Shown piece by piece: positions 27,134 to 36,926 of a DNA stretch of 64,000 nucleotides. This stretch comes from Shouchella oshimensis (GTDB lineage: Bacteria > Bacillota > Bacilli > Bacillales > Bacillaceae_D). Under the pieces are notes generated by a model. It made no database searches. It was not told the DNA's origin and was given only the letters and a program-made list of their open reading frames with translations. The position numbers and the translations under genes were made by a program. Position 1 is the first letter of the stretch. Every line of letters starts with the position of its first letter. The stretch is taken from positions 2,201,486 to 2,265,485 of the forward strand of contig NZ_KV917380.1 of assembly GCF_002019765.1 (NCBI RefSeq), in the 5' to 3' direction.

Positions 27134-28432
27134 TTACATTAAACCAGCGAGTGTTGGCAACCATGTGCTCAGCGCAGGAATCATTGTTACAATCATTAAC
27201 ACAATAATAATCCCAATGTAGAACGGGACAAGCGGTCGCACAACTTCTTCAATTTTCACCTTACCAACTGTGCTTCCTACGAATAAAGCACTTCCCCCAG
27301 GTGGCGTAATATTACCGATACAAAGATTGACAATTAAAATAACACCAAAATGAACCGGGTCCATTCCAAATTCCATGACAATTGGTAGGAAAATAGGCGT
27401 AAAGATTAAAATAGCAGGTGTGACATCCATAACGATGCCAATAAGTAAAAGAATGAGATTAATCAGTAACAAAATTAAAATAGGGTTATCTGTTAATGAT
27501 AAAATGCCAGTACTAATAGCACTAGGAATACCTGTAAATGCCATGACAAGAGAAAGCATAGCAGACGTCCCAATTAAGAACATGATCACGACTGTTAATT
27601 CAACTGCTTCCTTAAAGATACCTGGCAGTTGTTTAACTGATAAACTTCGATAAGCAAACGATAAGAGCAACGCGTAAATTATGGCAATAGCTGATGCTTC
27701 CGTTGCTGTAAAAAATCCTCCAATTATGCCTCCAATAATGATAATGACAAGGAATAAGCTTGGTACCGCTTCCCAAATGACTTTTAATGGACGAATACCA
27801 GCCTGATTCTGTTTCGCCGTATAACCTTTACGCTTGGCGAGAATGTACGCCACAACCATTGTAGCAAGTCCCCATAAAATACCTGGTATGTAACCTGCTA
27901 AAAACAAAGCTGCTACAGACGTTCCACCACTGACGAGTGAGTAAATGATAAATAATCCTGTTGGTGGAATAATTAACCCTGTTGGTGCTGATGCAATATT
28001 GACAGCAGCTGAGAACTTACGGTCGTAGCCCTCTTGCTCTTGAAGCGGATGCATCACTTTACCAATAGCCGCTGCAGATGCAACAGAAGAGCCTGCAATG
28101 GAACCGAATAACATATTTCCAACAATATTTGTATGAGCTAATGATCCTGGTAATTTACCAGTTAGAAGACGAGCAACATTAACCAATCGCAGCGCAATGC
28201 CTCCTTGGTTCATAATGATGCCAGTTAATAAGAAAAAAGGTACAGCTAATAATGTAAAGCTATCAATACCTGTTACCATCTTCTGAGCAGAAGTGAAGAC
28301 CGCCGCATCAAAAGGGGCAATAAGTAGCATTGTTACAATCGATGCACCTGCAACACTTATTGCGATCGGCACACCAATTACAAGCAAAAGTAAAAACACT
28401 ACAACGAGGCTAATTCCTGCAAGTAAGGCCAT
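27134..28432 (-). CDS. TRAP transporter large permease, DctM family
   Basis: 432 aa with about 12 hydrophobic segments. PFFLLTGIIMNQGGIALRLV, NMLFGSIAGSSVASAAAIGKVM and IVNLCIGNITPPGGSALFVG are typical of DctM/SiaM. It couples Na+ influx to solute import with the DctQ and DctP subunits encoded just upstream. GGAG lies 6 nt before the ATG. Confidence 0.93.
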   Translation of the reverse strand: MALLAGISLVVVFLLLLVIGVPIAISVAGASIVTMLLIAPFDAAVFTSAQKMVTGIDSFTLLAVPFFLLTGIIMNQGGIALRLVNVARLLTGKLPGSLAHTNIVGNMLFGSIAGSSVASAAAIGKVMHPLQEQEGYDRKFSAAVNIASAPTGLIIPPTGLFIIYSLVSGGTSVAALFLAGYIPGILWGLATMVVAYILAKRKGYTAKQNQAGIRPLKVIWEAVPSLFLVIIIIGGIIGGFFTATEASAIAIIYALLLSFAYRSLSVKQLPGIFKEAVELTVVIMFLIGTSAMLSLVMAFTGIPSAISTGILSLTDNPILILLLINLILLLIGIVMDVTPAILIFTPIFLPIVMEFGMDPVHFGVILIVNLCIGNITPPGGSALFVGSTVGKVKIEEVVRPLVPFYIGIIIVLMIVTMIPALSTWLPTLAGLM

Positions 28433-28450
28433 TTGAATCTCCTTCTCTAG

Positions 28451-28969
28451 TTAATCGTTTTTCAATTGAATCGTTTCGTTTTGTTCTTGTGGGGCTCCGT
28501 TTTTTCTAGTAAACAGTTCGGTTAACGAAAACCATGTAATGAGAACACCTGATATAGGAAGGGATAAATAAATGTACCCCATTGGAATACCTAAGGAAAC
28601 GGTTTGCTGTGTCATCGTTAACGAAACGAGCTGGATGCCTCCATACACCATGACAACTAGCGCAAACGCTAGTAAAAACAGTTGTGCCAAGAAGCGAACA
28701 ACTCTTTGTGAACGAGCATGTAGACGATTGACAACCATTTCAATAGCAATATGTTTTTTCAAATGAAAAGCATATGCTCCGCCAATCATCGTCACCCAGA
28801 TTAAGGAGTAGCGCAGAAATTCTTCTGAAAACGTGCTTGGCGCATTTAAAGCGTATCGACTAACTACTTGCCATACGGCTACTAAAACCATTACACCAAA
28901 CATACTCGTTGAGACAAAGACGATGATTTTCCCTATTGTGTTGTTTACCTTTTCAATCAATTCAGTCAC
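28451..28969 (-). CDS. TRAP transporter small permease, DctQ family
   Basis: 172 aa with four membrane segments. VVSRYALNAPSTFSEEFLRYSLIWVTMIG is the DctQ signature, with AFHLKKHIAIEMV after it. It is coupled to the preceding DctP gene: GTG 28969 overlaps its stop as GTGA, and AAGGAGG also fits a TTG at 28960, so the exact start is open. Confidence 0.92.
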   Translation of the reverse strand: MTELIEKVNNTIGKIIVFVSTSMFGVMVLVAVWQVVSRYALNAPSTFSEEFLRYSLIWVTMIGGAYAFHLKKHIAIEMVVNRLHARSQRVVRFLAQLFLLAFALVVMVYGGIQLVSLTMTQQTVSLGIPMGYIYLSLPISGVLITWFSLTELFTRKNGAPQEQNETIQLKND

Positions 28970-29970
28970 TCCTCCTTTTTCATCTCTCGAATACGTTCGT
29001 AGTAAGGTGCCATCATTTCGTTTGAGCGAACGGCTTCATGCATTGGTTCCACAAGGTCACGAAAGGCTTCTTTATTCACGTCTTCATGGAAGGTTACACC
29101 TAATTCTTCTGCTGCTTCAACAGAGCGCTGAATTTCTTCTGCCCAAAGCTCTTTATGAAATTGACTAGACTCATTTGCAGCTTCTCGAATAATGGCACGT
29201 TCCTCTTCGGAGAAGCTATCCCACCGCAACTTACTGAATATGAGTAAGTCAGGTACGATCGCATGCTCTGTATAAGAATAATCCTTTGCAACTTCACCGT
29301 GATTGTTTGCAATTAAAGCGGTTTCATTGTTTTCAGTCCCATCAATTACACCTTGCTGTAAGGCTGTGTATACTTCACCAAAAGCCATTGGCGTTGGAGC
29401 CCCACCCATAAGACGTGTCATTTGAATGGCGGTTTCACTAGGTTGTACTCGAATTTTCAACCCGGCTAAGTCTTCTGGTTTTCGTACAGGTTGATCGATT
29501 GTATACATATTTCGTGTACCTGCATCATAATAGGTCAGTCCAAAAAAACCACTGTCGGAAGTAGAATCATAGATATCCGTCGCAATAGCGCTTTCCATTA
29601 CCTCATAATAGTGATCTTGATCGGCAAACAAGTAAGGAATACTAAATAGCGCATAAAATGGCGAAAAGCTCTCTAGAGCAGTCGCGCTCACTTTGGTTGC
29701 ATCTACAGCACCAGTTTGAGTCAACTCAATGGCTTCCCTCTCAGATCCTAATTGGCCATTTGGAAAAATATCAAACCGTAACGTGCCGTCACTTTTTTCT
29801 TCCGCTAATTCAGCAAAATAAACCAAAGATTGATGGATAGGATGACTTTCATTCATATTGTGAGGTAAACGCATAACAGTAACGTCACTTGATAACGCTG
29901 CTGGTGTTGAACAGGCAGCAAGAAAGCAAGTTAATGCGCTTACAATTCCAATTGATAAACGACGCATCAT
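28966..29970 (-). CDS. TRAP transporter solute-binding lipoprotein, DctP family
   Basis: 334 aa. The lipobox LAAC follows a short basic signal (MMRRLSIGIVSALTCF). MRLPHNMNESHPIHQSLVYF, the conserved Arg in LKIRVQPSETAIQM (binds the substrate carboxylate) and GEVYTALQQGVIDGTENN are DctP/UehA-type signatures. Substrates of this group are organic acids such as uronates, which fits UxaC in the same operon. ATG 29970 has GGGAG 6 nt upstream; the upstream extension would run into the LacI operator and is rejected. Confidence 0.92.
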   Translation of the reverse strand: MMRRLSIGIVSALTCFLAACSTPAALSSDVTVMRLPHNMNESHPIHQSLVYFAELAEEKSDGTLRFDIFPNGQLGSEREAIELTQTGAVDATKVSATALESFSPFYALFSIPYLFADQDHYYEVMESAIATDIYDSTSDSGFFGLTYYDAGTRNMYTIDQPVRKPEDLAGLKIRVQPSETAIQMTRLMGGAPTPMAFGEVYTALQQGVIDGTENNETALIANNHGEVAKDYSYTEHAIVPDLLIFSKLRWDSFSEEERAIIREAANESSQFHKELWAEEIQRSVEAAEELGVTFHEDVNKEAFRDLVEPMHEAVRSNEMMAPYYERIREMKKEE

Positions 29971-29986
29971 TCGTTTCTCCCTTCGT

Positions 29987-30054
29987 AATAACAACGTTGT
30001 TATTTCATAATATAAATGAAAGCGCGTCCAAAATCAATGAAAACGTTGTTATTT
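29987..30054. promoter_or_regulatory. Operon promoter with two LacI-type operators
   Basis: AATAACAACGTTGTTATT (29987-30004) is a perfect 18-bp palindrome. A second site at 30036-30053 (AATGAAAACGTTGTTATT) differs at two positions. Between them, on the minus strand, TTGATT (30032-30037) and TATATT (30009-30014) form a promoter with a 17-nt spacer. One operator overlaps the -35 side and the other the early transcript. This is the classic layout for repression and looping by the divergent LacI regulator. Confidence 0.82.
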
Positions 30055-30112
30055 TTTATGAAACTACGTAAAATAATAAGAAATGAGCTTATATAAAGGA
30101 GTTAAATGAACC

Positions 30113-31084
30113 ATGGTTACGATTAAAGACATCGCTCGAGCAGCCAATGTAAGCTATTCTACGGTGTCAAAAGCGCTAAATGATAGCCCGCTCGTTAAAC
30201 CTGAGACGAAAACAGCGATTTTAAACAAAGCGAAGCAGCTTGGCTACACACCAAATTTTGCTGCTAAACATCTCGTTACGAAGCGAACGAACACAGTCGG
30301 GCTCGTCTGGCCAGAAATAAACCGTGTAGCTTTAACAGAGCTTGCTCGACACGTTAACAAAATGATGGCTGCTGAAGGCAAAAACATCTTATTATCCATT
30401 AGTGATCCAATCGAGGCGATTGCTCTCTTCTCACGTATGCGTAGTGATGCCATTCTTTTATTTGAAGAAGATATTCCTCAAAATCAATTACCTGCTCAAC
30501 TTGATATCCCCCTTTTGTCCTACGGCGTGCCTGGAATTAACCAATTTCCAACCGTTGGTGTACAGCACGAATACGCGATGGAATTAGCGGTATCATCACT
30601 TGTTCAATCTGGACACGCTTCAATCGGTTATGTCGGCATGGTTGACGGTATTGGTCGACGTCAGCTAGCTAAACAGGCTGGCTATTTAGATGCCTTAAAA
30701 AAGCGTGAGTTGGAGCCTGTTCTAGTAGATACGAAAGGACTTAACAGCATAGATGGTTCTACTGCTATAGCAGCTTTCCTCACTAAGAGTTCGTTACCCG
30801 ACTCACTCATTTGCTCAAGCTACGATATTGCAGTCGGTACGGTTCGAGCCATTCGACAGGCTGGTTTATCTATTCCAAACGATGTCGCTATAATCTCTTA
30901 TGACAATATTCCTCAACAAGCAGAAGGAGATGTTCCTCTTAGTGCAGTCGGTGTACCGGTTGAAACACTTGCTGAAACCCTTGTACAAGAATTATTACGG
31001 TTAATCGCAGGAGAAGATGGACTTGTTCAAGAGCTTGTACCAGAGCTTGTTGTGCGAACATCATCCCGTTTACGTAAACAATAA
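30113..31084 (+). CDS. LacI-family transcriptional regulator of the uronate/GH31/TRAP operon
   Basis: 323 aa. The N-terminal HTH is VTIKDIARAANVSYSTVSKALNDSPLVKPETK with the hinge helix NFAAKHLVTKRTN; a periplasmic-binding-like effector domain follows. It is divergent from the TRAP operon with paired palindromic operators in between. It would repress the operon until an intermediate, probably a uronate or its glycoside, binds. GGAG lies 11 nt before the ATG. Confidence 0.92.
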   Translation: MVTIKDIARAANVSYSTVSKALNDSPLVKPETKTAILNKAKQLGYTPNFAAKHLVTKRTNTVGLVWPEINRVALTELARHVNKMMAAEGKNILLSISDPIEAIALFSRMRSDAILLFEEDIPQNQLPAQLDIPLLSYGVPGINQFPTVGVQHEYAMELAVSSLVQSGHASIGYVGMVDGIGRRQLAKQAGYLDALKKRELEPVLVDTKGLNSIDGSTAIAAFLTKSSLPDSLICSSYDIAVGTVRAIRQAGLSIPNDVAIISYDNIPQQAEGDVPLSAVGVPVETLAETLVQELLRLIAGEDGLVQELVPELVVRTSSRLRKQ

Positions 31085-31094
31085 AAAACAAAAG

Positions 31095-31367
31095 AGGCTG
31101 GGACAAAAGTAGATAGACAGACCAAAATGACGAACATTCCTATTTTCAGGAATGTTCGTCGTTTGTTTTATATGAACATTAGCGGAAGGAGAATCCGAAG
31201 ATTCCTGGGGGATCAGCACGTGTCTGAAGACTCTGGAGTGGCGGTTTTCCACGGAGGAGGCTGAGGCCGTGCCCCCGGAAAGCGAAGGATTCTCCTGTAG
31301 CGGTGCTACTCAGCATAGTTTAGACTATTCGTCTTTTCAACTACTACTTTTCGTTATGTCCCAGCCT
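31095..31367 (+). repeat. Palindromic-ended intergenic repeat, copy 3 (273 bp, inverted hairpin loop)
   Basis: Full-length copy with the same length and ends as copy 1. The central hairpin reads CATTCC TATTTTCA GGAATG, so the loop is the reverse complement of the loop in the other copies (TGAAAATA), and its stem is perfectly paired. It starts 11 nt after the LacI-gene stop and ends 7 nt before the convergent permease gene stop, so it may double as a bidirectional terminator. Confidence 0.85.
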
Positions 31368-31373
31368 CTTTCA

Positions 31374-33035
31374 TTATAAATTCATCTCTTTTTTACCTGT
31401 TAATTTAAAGAATAATAGAAGAGATAAAATAGATGTGACGGTTAATATTGCTGAGTAAGCTGATGCATTACCAAAATTCCCTCTAATAACTTCAGAATAG
31501 ATAGATACAGCAAGGGTTTGGGTATTACTAGAGTAGAGAATAATAGATGCACTTAATTCACCTAAAATGGTGATCCAACTCATAATCGCTCCGGCTAATA
31601 CGCCAGGCATCATCATCGGCACAACCACTTTAAAGAATGTCCGCTTTTCTGATGCACCGAGACTAATGGCTGCCTCTTCCATACTCGGACTAATCTGACT
31701 AATAATGGCGGTGCTTGAGCGTATCGTATAAGGCATTCGACGAATAACAAAAGCCAAAACCATAATAAAGGCTGTTCCAGTCCAGAAAAAGGGTGCATTA
31801 TTAAAAGCAAATACAAGCGCAATACCGAGCACTGATCCTGGAATAACAAATGGAAGCATAGAAATGGTATCAAGAGTAGACGTAATACGATTACGTTTTC
31901 GAACCGTTAGGTAGGAAATAAAGATTCCAATAATAACGATTACAATAATCGCAAAAAATCCTAGCTTATACGTATTTAAAATCATTGATAAATCACGGTT
32001 AAATAAAATGGTCTCGTAATTTTGAAGTGAAAAACGACCTGTGTACACTTGGCCACCAGTTGTTTCTAAAAAGGACGTATAAATAACAACAAGCTGCGGC
32101 AAGATCGATAAAAGTGCAATTACATACACAACGCTATGACTTAACACGTTCTTTATCCCAAACGATTTCTTAACCTCCATTGGCTTTAGCGCTGACATGG
32201 AATACGAGTATTGTCGTGAGATGATGCGCTGCACAAGGAAAAGAGCAATGGTGACGATAATAAAAATGGTTGCAATGGCTGCTGCGAAACCAGCATCCCC
32301 ACCAACTTCACTCATAAACTGCGTGTAAATTAACACAGGTATGGTCCGGTACCCTTCACCAATTAACATTGGTGTACCAAAGTCAGCAATAACCCGCATG
32401 AAAACAAGAAGCGCACTTGCTAAAAGAGTTGGTGTAATGAGTGGTACGACAATTTTCAACATTCGTTGAAATCCAGAATAACCAAGACTTTCCGCAGCTT
32501 CAATTAACGAATTATCCACATTTTTCAACGCACCTGAAATGTAAATAAAAATTAACGGGAAGGACTGCAACGTTAACACAAGGACAATTCCTGCAAACCC
32601 GTAAATGCCATCATAATTCAAACCAAACGTATCATTTACAAACTTTGTAATAACGCCACCACGACCTAGCAATTGAATCCACGCGTAGGCACCAATAAAT
32701 GGTGGAGAGATGTACGAAACAATAATTAAAATTTGGATGGCTTTACTACCAAAGATTTTTACTCTTCTTAGAATATAGGCAAGTGGTAGCCCAATTAAAA
32801 CAGCAAGTACTGTTGCCACAATGGTTACTTTAATACTGTTCCATAGAGTCACCCAGTAAAATTTACGATCAAAGAAATGGGCGAAGTGTTGTAACGTAAA
32901 ACCGGTTTCTGCATTGTACACACTTTTATTTAAAACAAGGACCACCGGAAATAAAATGAACAATGCGAAAAAGAGGAGAATAAAAAGCGTAATCAGATTC
33001 CATCCATTTGCATATTTACGAAGCACTTCACCCAC
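31374..33035 (-). CDS. ABC transporter permease, fused two-domain (AfuB/FbpB type)
   Basis: 553 aa with two copies of the binding-protein-dependent permease domain and about 12 membrane segments. Each half has an EAA loop: EAAESLGYSGFQRMLKIVVPLI and EEAAISLGASEKRTFFKVVVPMM. This fused arrangement is typical of ferric-iron and related (phosphonate, thiamine) importers. The GTG start overlaps the stop of the ATPase gene. Cargo is uncertain; no Fur box precedes the operon. Confidence 0.9.
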   Translation of the reverse strand: MGEVLRKYANGWNLITLFILLFFALFILFPVVLVLNKSVYNAETGFTLQHFAHFFDRKFYWVTLWNSIKVTIVATVLAVLIGLPLAYILRRVKIFGSKAIQILIIVSYISPPFIGAYAWIQLLGRGGVITKFVNDTFGLNYDGIYGFAGIVLVLTLQSFPLIFIYISGALKNVDNSLIEAAESLGYSGFQRMLKIVVPLITPTLLASALLVFMRVIADFGTPMLIGEGYRTIPVLIYTQFMSEVGGDAGFAAAIATIFIIVTIALFLVQRIISRQYSYSMSALKPMEVKKSFGIKNVLSHSVVYVIALLSILPQLVVIYTSFLETTGGQVYTGRFSLQNYETILFNRDLSMILNTYKLGFFAIIVIVIIGIFISYLTVRKRNRITSTLDTISMLPFVIPGSVLGIALVFAFNNAPFFWTGTAFIMVLAFVIRRMPYTIRSSTAIISQISPSMEEAAISLGASEKRTFFKVVVPMMMPGVLAGAIMSWITILGELSASIILYSSNTQTLAVSIYSEVIRGNFGNASAYSAILTVTSILSLLLFFKLTGKKEMNL

Positions 33036-34122
33036 CTGCCTTAATGAGCGTCTCTTCTGTTAAAGAATCAAACACGTTAATAAGTGCTGGTTTTACCTTT
33101 ACTTGCACCGTTGTTCCTTCTGGAATAATGGCATGATCTTCAATATTCTGTACAACTTCTACCGTCTCTCCTGTTGTTAGTGTGACAAAATAATGTGTGT
33201 TAATTCCTAAGAACATCGTTTTATTGACTGTACCAGCGATTGTATTCACATCAGATGTTACAACAAATTCTTGCGGACGAACGGAAACCAATACCTCCTG
33301 TCCATTTTTTGCAGCATCACTTAACGTCGTAAGCTTTTCTTTATACTGTTCATTAAACACAAGATAGCTATCATCCCCGACTTTTTCAACAGTTGCTTTT
33401 ATTACGTTTGACGTACCTATAAATTGAGCTACGAAAAGGGTGCGCGGGCGCAAATAAATGGTTTCAGGCTTATCGATTTGTTGAATAACACCTTTATTCA
33501 TTACAGCAATACGATCAGAAATCGCTAACGCCTCTTCTTGATCGTGGGTTACATAAACTGTTGTTATGCCGACTTCTTGCTGAATGTCTTTAATCGCATT
33601 TCGCATCTCTACCCTTAATTTTGCATCTAGGTTTGATAAAGGCTCATCCATTAATAATACCTTCGGGTTAATGACTAACGCGCGAGCTAGTGCAACTCGT
33701 TGTTGCTGTCCACCAGAAAGCTTATCCGGTTTTTTTGCCTGATGCTCTTCAATTCGGACCACTTTCATCATTTCTTCAATTCTGCTTTTCATAGATGATT
33801 TATCTTGATTTTGTGCTTTTAACCCGAATGCAATGTTTTCTGCAACAGTCATATGAGGAAAAATAGCGTAATTTTGAAAAACCATTCCCATCTTTCGTTT
33901 ATTTACTGGGATGTTATTAATGACTTCATCGTCAAGCTTTATTGCGCCACCTTCTATTGAGTTAAAGCCAATAATCATGCGCAGTAATGTGGTTTTTCCA
34001 CAACCAGACGGGCCGAGGAGAGTAAAGAGTTCTCCTTTTTTAATTTCTAATGACAGTCCATCAATAACTGTTTGGTTCTCATACTTTTTAACAACGTTTT
34101 CTATATGAATGGCAACACTCAT
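33028..34122 (-). CDS. ABC transporter ATP-binding protein (AfuC/PotA type)
   Basis: 364 aa. Walker A is GPSGCGKTTLL, the signature is LSGGQQQRVALARAL, and Walker B is VLLMDEPLSNLD. A C-terminal TOBE domain (GTSNVIKATVEKV and onward) is present. It energises the fused permease encoded directly downstream (8-nt overlap). The start has GGGGGAA upstream. Confidence 0.92.
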   Translation of the reverse strand: MSVAIHIENVVKKYENQTVIDGLSLEIKKGELFTLLGPSGCGKTTLLRMIIGFNSIEGGAIKLDDEVINNIPVNKRKMGMVFQNYAIFPHMTVAENIAFGLKAQNQDKSSMKSRIEEMMKVVRIEEHQAKKPDKLSGGQQQRVALARALVINPKVLLMDEPLSNLDAKLRVEMRNAIKDIQQEVGITTVYVTHDQEEALAISDRIAVMNKGVIQQIDKPETIYLRPRTLFVAQFIGTSNVIKATVEKVGDDSYLVFNEQYKEKLTTLSDAAKNGQEVLVSVRPQEFVVTSDVNTIAGTVNKTMFLGINTHYFVTLTTGETVEVVQNIEDHAIIPEGTTVQVKVKPALINVFDSLTEETLIKAGG

Positions 34123-34157
34123 GAAATGGTTCCCCCTTAATCTTCTCTAGTAAAAAG

Positions 34158-34188
34158 AGAGATGCAGAGCCTAACGCGCACCCTGCAT
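34158..34188 (-). terminator. Weak hairpin between the binding-protein and ATPase genes
   Basis: ATGCAGGG / CTCTGCAT form a short stem followed on the minus strand by a T-rich stretch. It may reduce read-through so that the binding protein is made in excess of the membrane components. Confidence 0.35.
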
Positions 34189-34198
34189 ATCCTATTTT

Positions 34199-35224
34199 TT
34201 AATTCATCGATTGTTCAAGCACATCTACATAACGTGCCGTAATGTCATCTGTGTGCTCGATAATAAAATCTTCATCGTATTCTTCAAATAGATGAATCTC
34301 ATCTTGAGGCGTCATGTAGTCTGCGACCTCAATACCCTCACGCAAAGGACGAACCGTTAACTCCATGCCTGTACGACTTTGCACTTCTTCAGACAAAACA
34401 TAGTCGATGAATTTCTTTGCACCTTCTAAATTATCAGTTCCCTTTATAATCTGAACCGATTGACCTGGATACACAACGCCTTCAGATGGGAACACAACTT
34501 CAACTGGCGCACCACTCTGAATATAGTGGATGACCGGATCTTCCCATGTCAACCCAACTGTATATTCTCCGTCTGCTACCCCTCTATGCACTTGTCCTGA
34601 ACTTCCTTGTACTTTTCCGTCTAGATTTTCAAGAAACGCTTCCACAAATGTCCAAGCCTCATCAGCTAAAGGATCCCCGTCACCTGCTGCATACAGCATC
34701 GCGACTAATGATTGGAAAGCAGAACTTGAGTTAACAGGATCGCCAAACGCAATCCGCCCCTTCAATGCCGGGTTAAGTAAATCTTGGAAACTATCAATTT
34801 CAACATCACCAACTAAGTCCGTGTTCACAATAAAAACAGTGGGATCGGAAAACGCTGGCGAGAAAAAGCCTGTTGTATTTTTGAATCCTTCCATCATAAA
34901 CTCATCTTCAGGAGATACATATTCTTCAAATAAATCCGTTTTGTCATGAAGCATGGTGACATCAGCTGCCCATAATATGTCCCCTTGTGGATTATTACGT
35001 TCTGACTCTACTCGAGTCACCACTTCTCCTGTTCCTGCAGAGATAGTTTGTACTTTAATACCCGTCTCTTCCTCAAATTTCGGAATAACCGCTTCATTTA
35101 AGTTTTCACTTCTTGTTGTATAAATAACGAGTTCCCCTTCACCTGAACCTGAGCCGGATTCACCACAAGCTGTTAAAGCCACTACGGCGCAAAGAGAAAA
35201 ACCAACTAATTTAAGCGCTTTCAC
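34199..35224 (-). CDS. ABC transporter solute-binding lipoprotein (AfuA/FutA-like)
   Basis: 341 aa from GTG 35224 (GAGGAGG 7 nt upstream). The signal MKALKLVGFSLCAVVALTAC ends in lipobox LTAC. LVIYTTRSENLNEAVIPKFEEETGI and DILWAADVTMLHDK match the iron(III)/2-aminoethylphosphonate-type binding proteins. It is first in a three-gene importer operon. The usual paired tyrosines of ferric-binding proteins are not evident in the C-lobe, so a non-iron substrate is possible. Confidence 0.85.
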   Translation of the reverse strand: MKALKLVGFSLCAVVALTACGESGSGSGEGELVIYTTRSENLNEAVIPKFEEETGIKVQTISAGTGEVVTRVESERNNPQGDILWAADVTMLHDKTDLFEEYVSPEDEFMMEGFKNTTGFFSPAFSDPTVFIVNTDLVGDVEIDSFQDLLNPALKGRIAFGDPVNSSSAFQSLVAMLYAAGDGDPLADEAWTFVEAFLENLDGKVQGSSGQVHRGVADGEYTVGLTWEDPVIHYIQSGAPVEVVFPSEGVVYPGQSVQIIKGTDNLEGAKKFIDYVLSEEVQSRTGMELTVRPLREGIEVADYMTPQDEIHLFEEYDEDFIIEHTDDITARYVDVLEQSMN

Positions 35225-35348
35225 AATAACCCCTCCTCTTATTTCTAGCTCTATCCTATCGCAAGGAGAGTACCGCCGAAATCCTAAAATCACTAAAATA
35301 TATCCATTATTTAAAAGCTCGTTTCGTGAATCGAATCCTTACTATGCT

Positions 35349-35380
35349 AAAAAACCGCAAATTCATTTAAGATTTGCGGT
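35349..35380 (-). terminator. Terminator of the M20 hydrolase gene
   Basis: CCGCAAAT / ATTTGCGG 8-bp stem followed by T6 on the minus strand. Confidence 0.82.
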
Positions 35381-35429
35381 CCATCAATAACGTGCTAGTT
35401 AAAGAAAGCGTTTCTATACTACCATTCCA

Positions 35430-36677
35430 CTAACTTAGGAAAACATCTTTATTTGCTAGTTTTACAACTGTCTCTTTTAGCACTTCTATCCCAACTAAAC
35501 AATCCTCTTCTTTTGTATATTCAGACGGATGATGACTCACTCCATCTACAGAAGGAACAAAAATCATTGCCGTTGGCCAACGCCTTGCCATATTCATTGA
35601 ATCATGACCTGCTCCACTAGGTAGCGACAAATGAGAAAGACCCTTTTCGTCACAAATCGCCGTAATAAGACTGCGAATACGCGCATTCATTTGTACAGGT
35701 TGTGTTTTTTCTTCATGCTCAATGTCAATGACAACACCTCTTTGTTTCTGGACAGCACTAATTTTCTGTTTTAACTTTGTAATGATTCGATTTCGTGAAT
35801 GAACATATTGACTGCGAATATCAATTTTCATTTCCACTCTTCCAGGTACAGTATTCATGGCACCATTAACGACATGAAGCGTACCTACTGTCGCAAACGT
35901 ATTCCAATCTTTTTCCATAATCGATTGATGTTCTAATTCTAAACTTAACTCAGCAGCAGCGAGTAGAGCATCATGACGGTCTTCCATAGCCGTCGTGCCA
36001 GAATGTGAGGTTTCCCCTTTCACAACAAGAAAAAGTCGATGAGGTGCAGCAATACCCGTTACAACTCCTATATTTTTTCCTTGTCGCTCCAGTTGCTTTG
36101 CTTGCTCAATATGTAGTTCAACAAATGCTTTCAATGCCTCTGGCTGTCTTTCAGCACACTCAATAGCATCCACTGACAGATCGACCTTGGCAAGTGCATC
36201 TGTAAAGGTCGTTCCGTCTTTATCCACTAATGAACATAACGCCGCTTTATCGACCTGTTGAGCCATTGCTTTACTTCCTACAGTAGACACACCAAATCGC
36301 GCTGATTCCTCACATGTGAACGCTATTAGTTCAAGAGGATGGTCGGTTTCAACCCCCTCTTCATTTAATTGTCTTAAAACATCTAAACCAGCGATGACAC
36401 CTAATGCGCCATCATATCTCCCTGCTTGATAAACTGTATCAATATGAGAGCCGAACGCTACTGCTGGAAGGTTTGCGACTTTTCCCTCTCGTCTCGCAAT
36501 CATGTTCCCAGCTGCATCTTCTCGCACGATTAAACCTAATTGCTCACAAGAATTTATTAACCATTGCTTTGCCTCTTTTTCCTCTAGGCTATAAGCTAGT
36601 CTTGTAATTCCCTCTTTTTCATTAGCTGTTGACGTAAATCGATTAATTGTTTCTAAATGATCGATAGCTTGATTCAT
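35430..36677 (-). CDS. M20-family Zn-dependent amidase/carbamoylase
   Basis: 415 aa. FGSHIDTVYQAGRYDGALGVIAG (metal His and bridging Asp), CEESARFGVSTVGSKAM (catalytic Glu pair) and PSGAGHDSMNMAR are the signatures of N-carbamoyl-L-amino-acid hydrolases, beta-ureidopropionases and allantoate amidohydrolases. The central dimerisation insert is intact. The substrate cannot be distinguished; no hydantoinase or allantoin gene is nearby. It is transcribed alone and ends at its own terminator. Confidence 0.87.
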   Translation of the reverse strand: MNQAIDHLETINRFTSTANEKEGITRLAYSLEEKEAKQWLINSCEQLGLIVREDAAGNMIARREGKVANLPAVAFGSHIDTVYQAGRYDGALGVIAGLDVLRQLNEEGVETDHPLELIAFTCEESARFGVSTVGSKAMAQQVDKAALCSLVDKDGTTFTDALAKVDLSVDAIECAERQPEALKAFVELHIEQAKQLERQGKNIGVVTGIAAPHRLFLVVKGETSHSGTTAMEDRHDALLAAAELSLELEHQSIMEKDWNTFATVGTLHVVNGAMNTVPGRVEMKIDIRSQYVHSRNRIITKLKQKISAVQKQRGVVIDIEHEEKTQPVQMNARIRSLITAICDEKGLSHLSLPSGAGHDSMNMARRWPTAMIFVPSVDGVSHHPSEYTKEEDCLVGIEVLKETVVKLANKDVFLS

Positions 36678-36926
36678 CGTTGTCCCTCATTTTTGTTCAT
36701 TTCTACGGTAGCCATTTCATTGATTAAAAAAGAAAAAGCCTCTACGAGAGAAGCTACATTTATCCTAGCATAGAATTCAATCAAAAGTAAAAAATTAATT
36801 GAAAAGACAGACAAAATTGCTGAATTTCGAGCTTTTAAATGCAACACATTCTTTCCTTTCTATTTTATTAGTGAATAGGTAAAGTAACCCCTCCTGCAAT
36901 CTTTACAGGAAGGGTTTTGCACACTC
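36678..36926. other. Intergenic region between the M20 and CocE-like genes
   Basis: It holds the upstream region of the M20 gene. A stem-forming segment (AACCCCTCCTG...CAGGAAGGGTT, 36885-36916) behind the CocE-like gene is probably its terminator, though the minus-strand T-run is poor. Nothing else was recognised. Confidence 0.45.
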
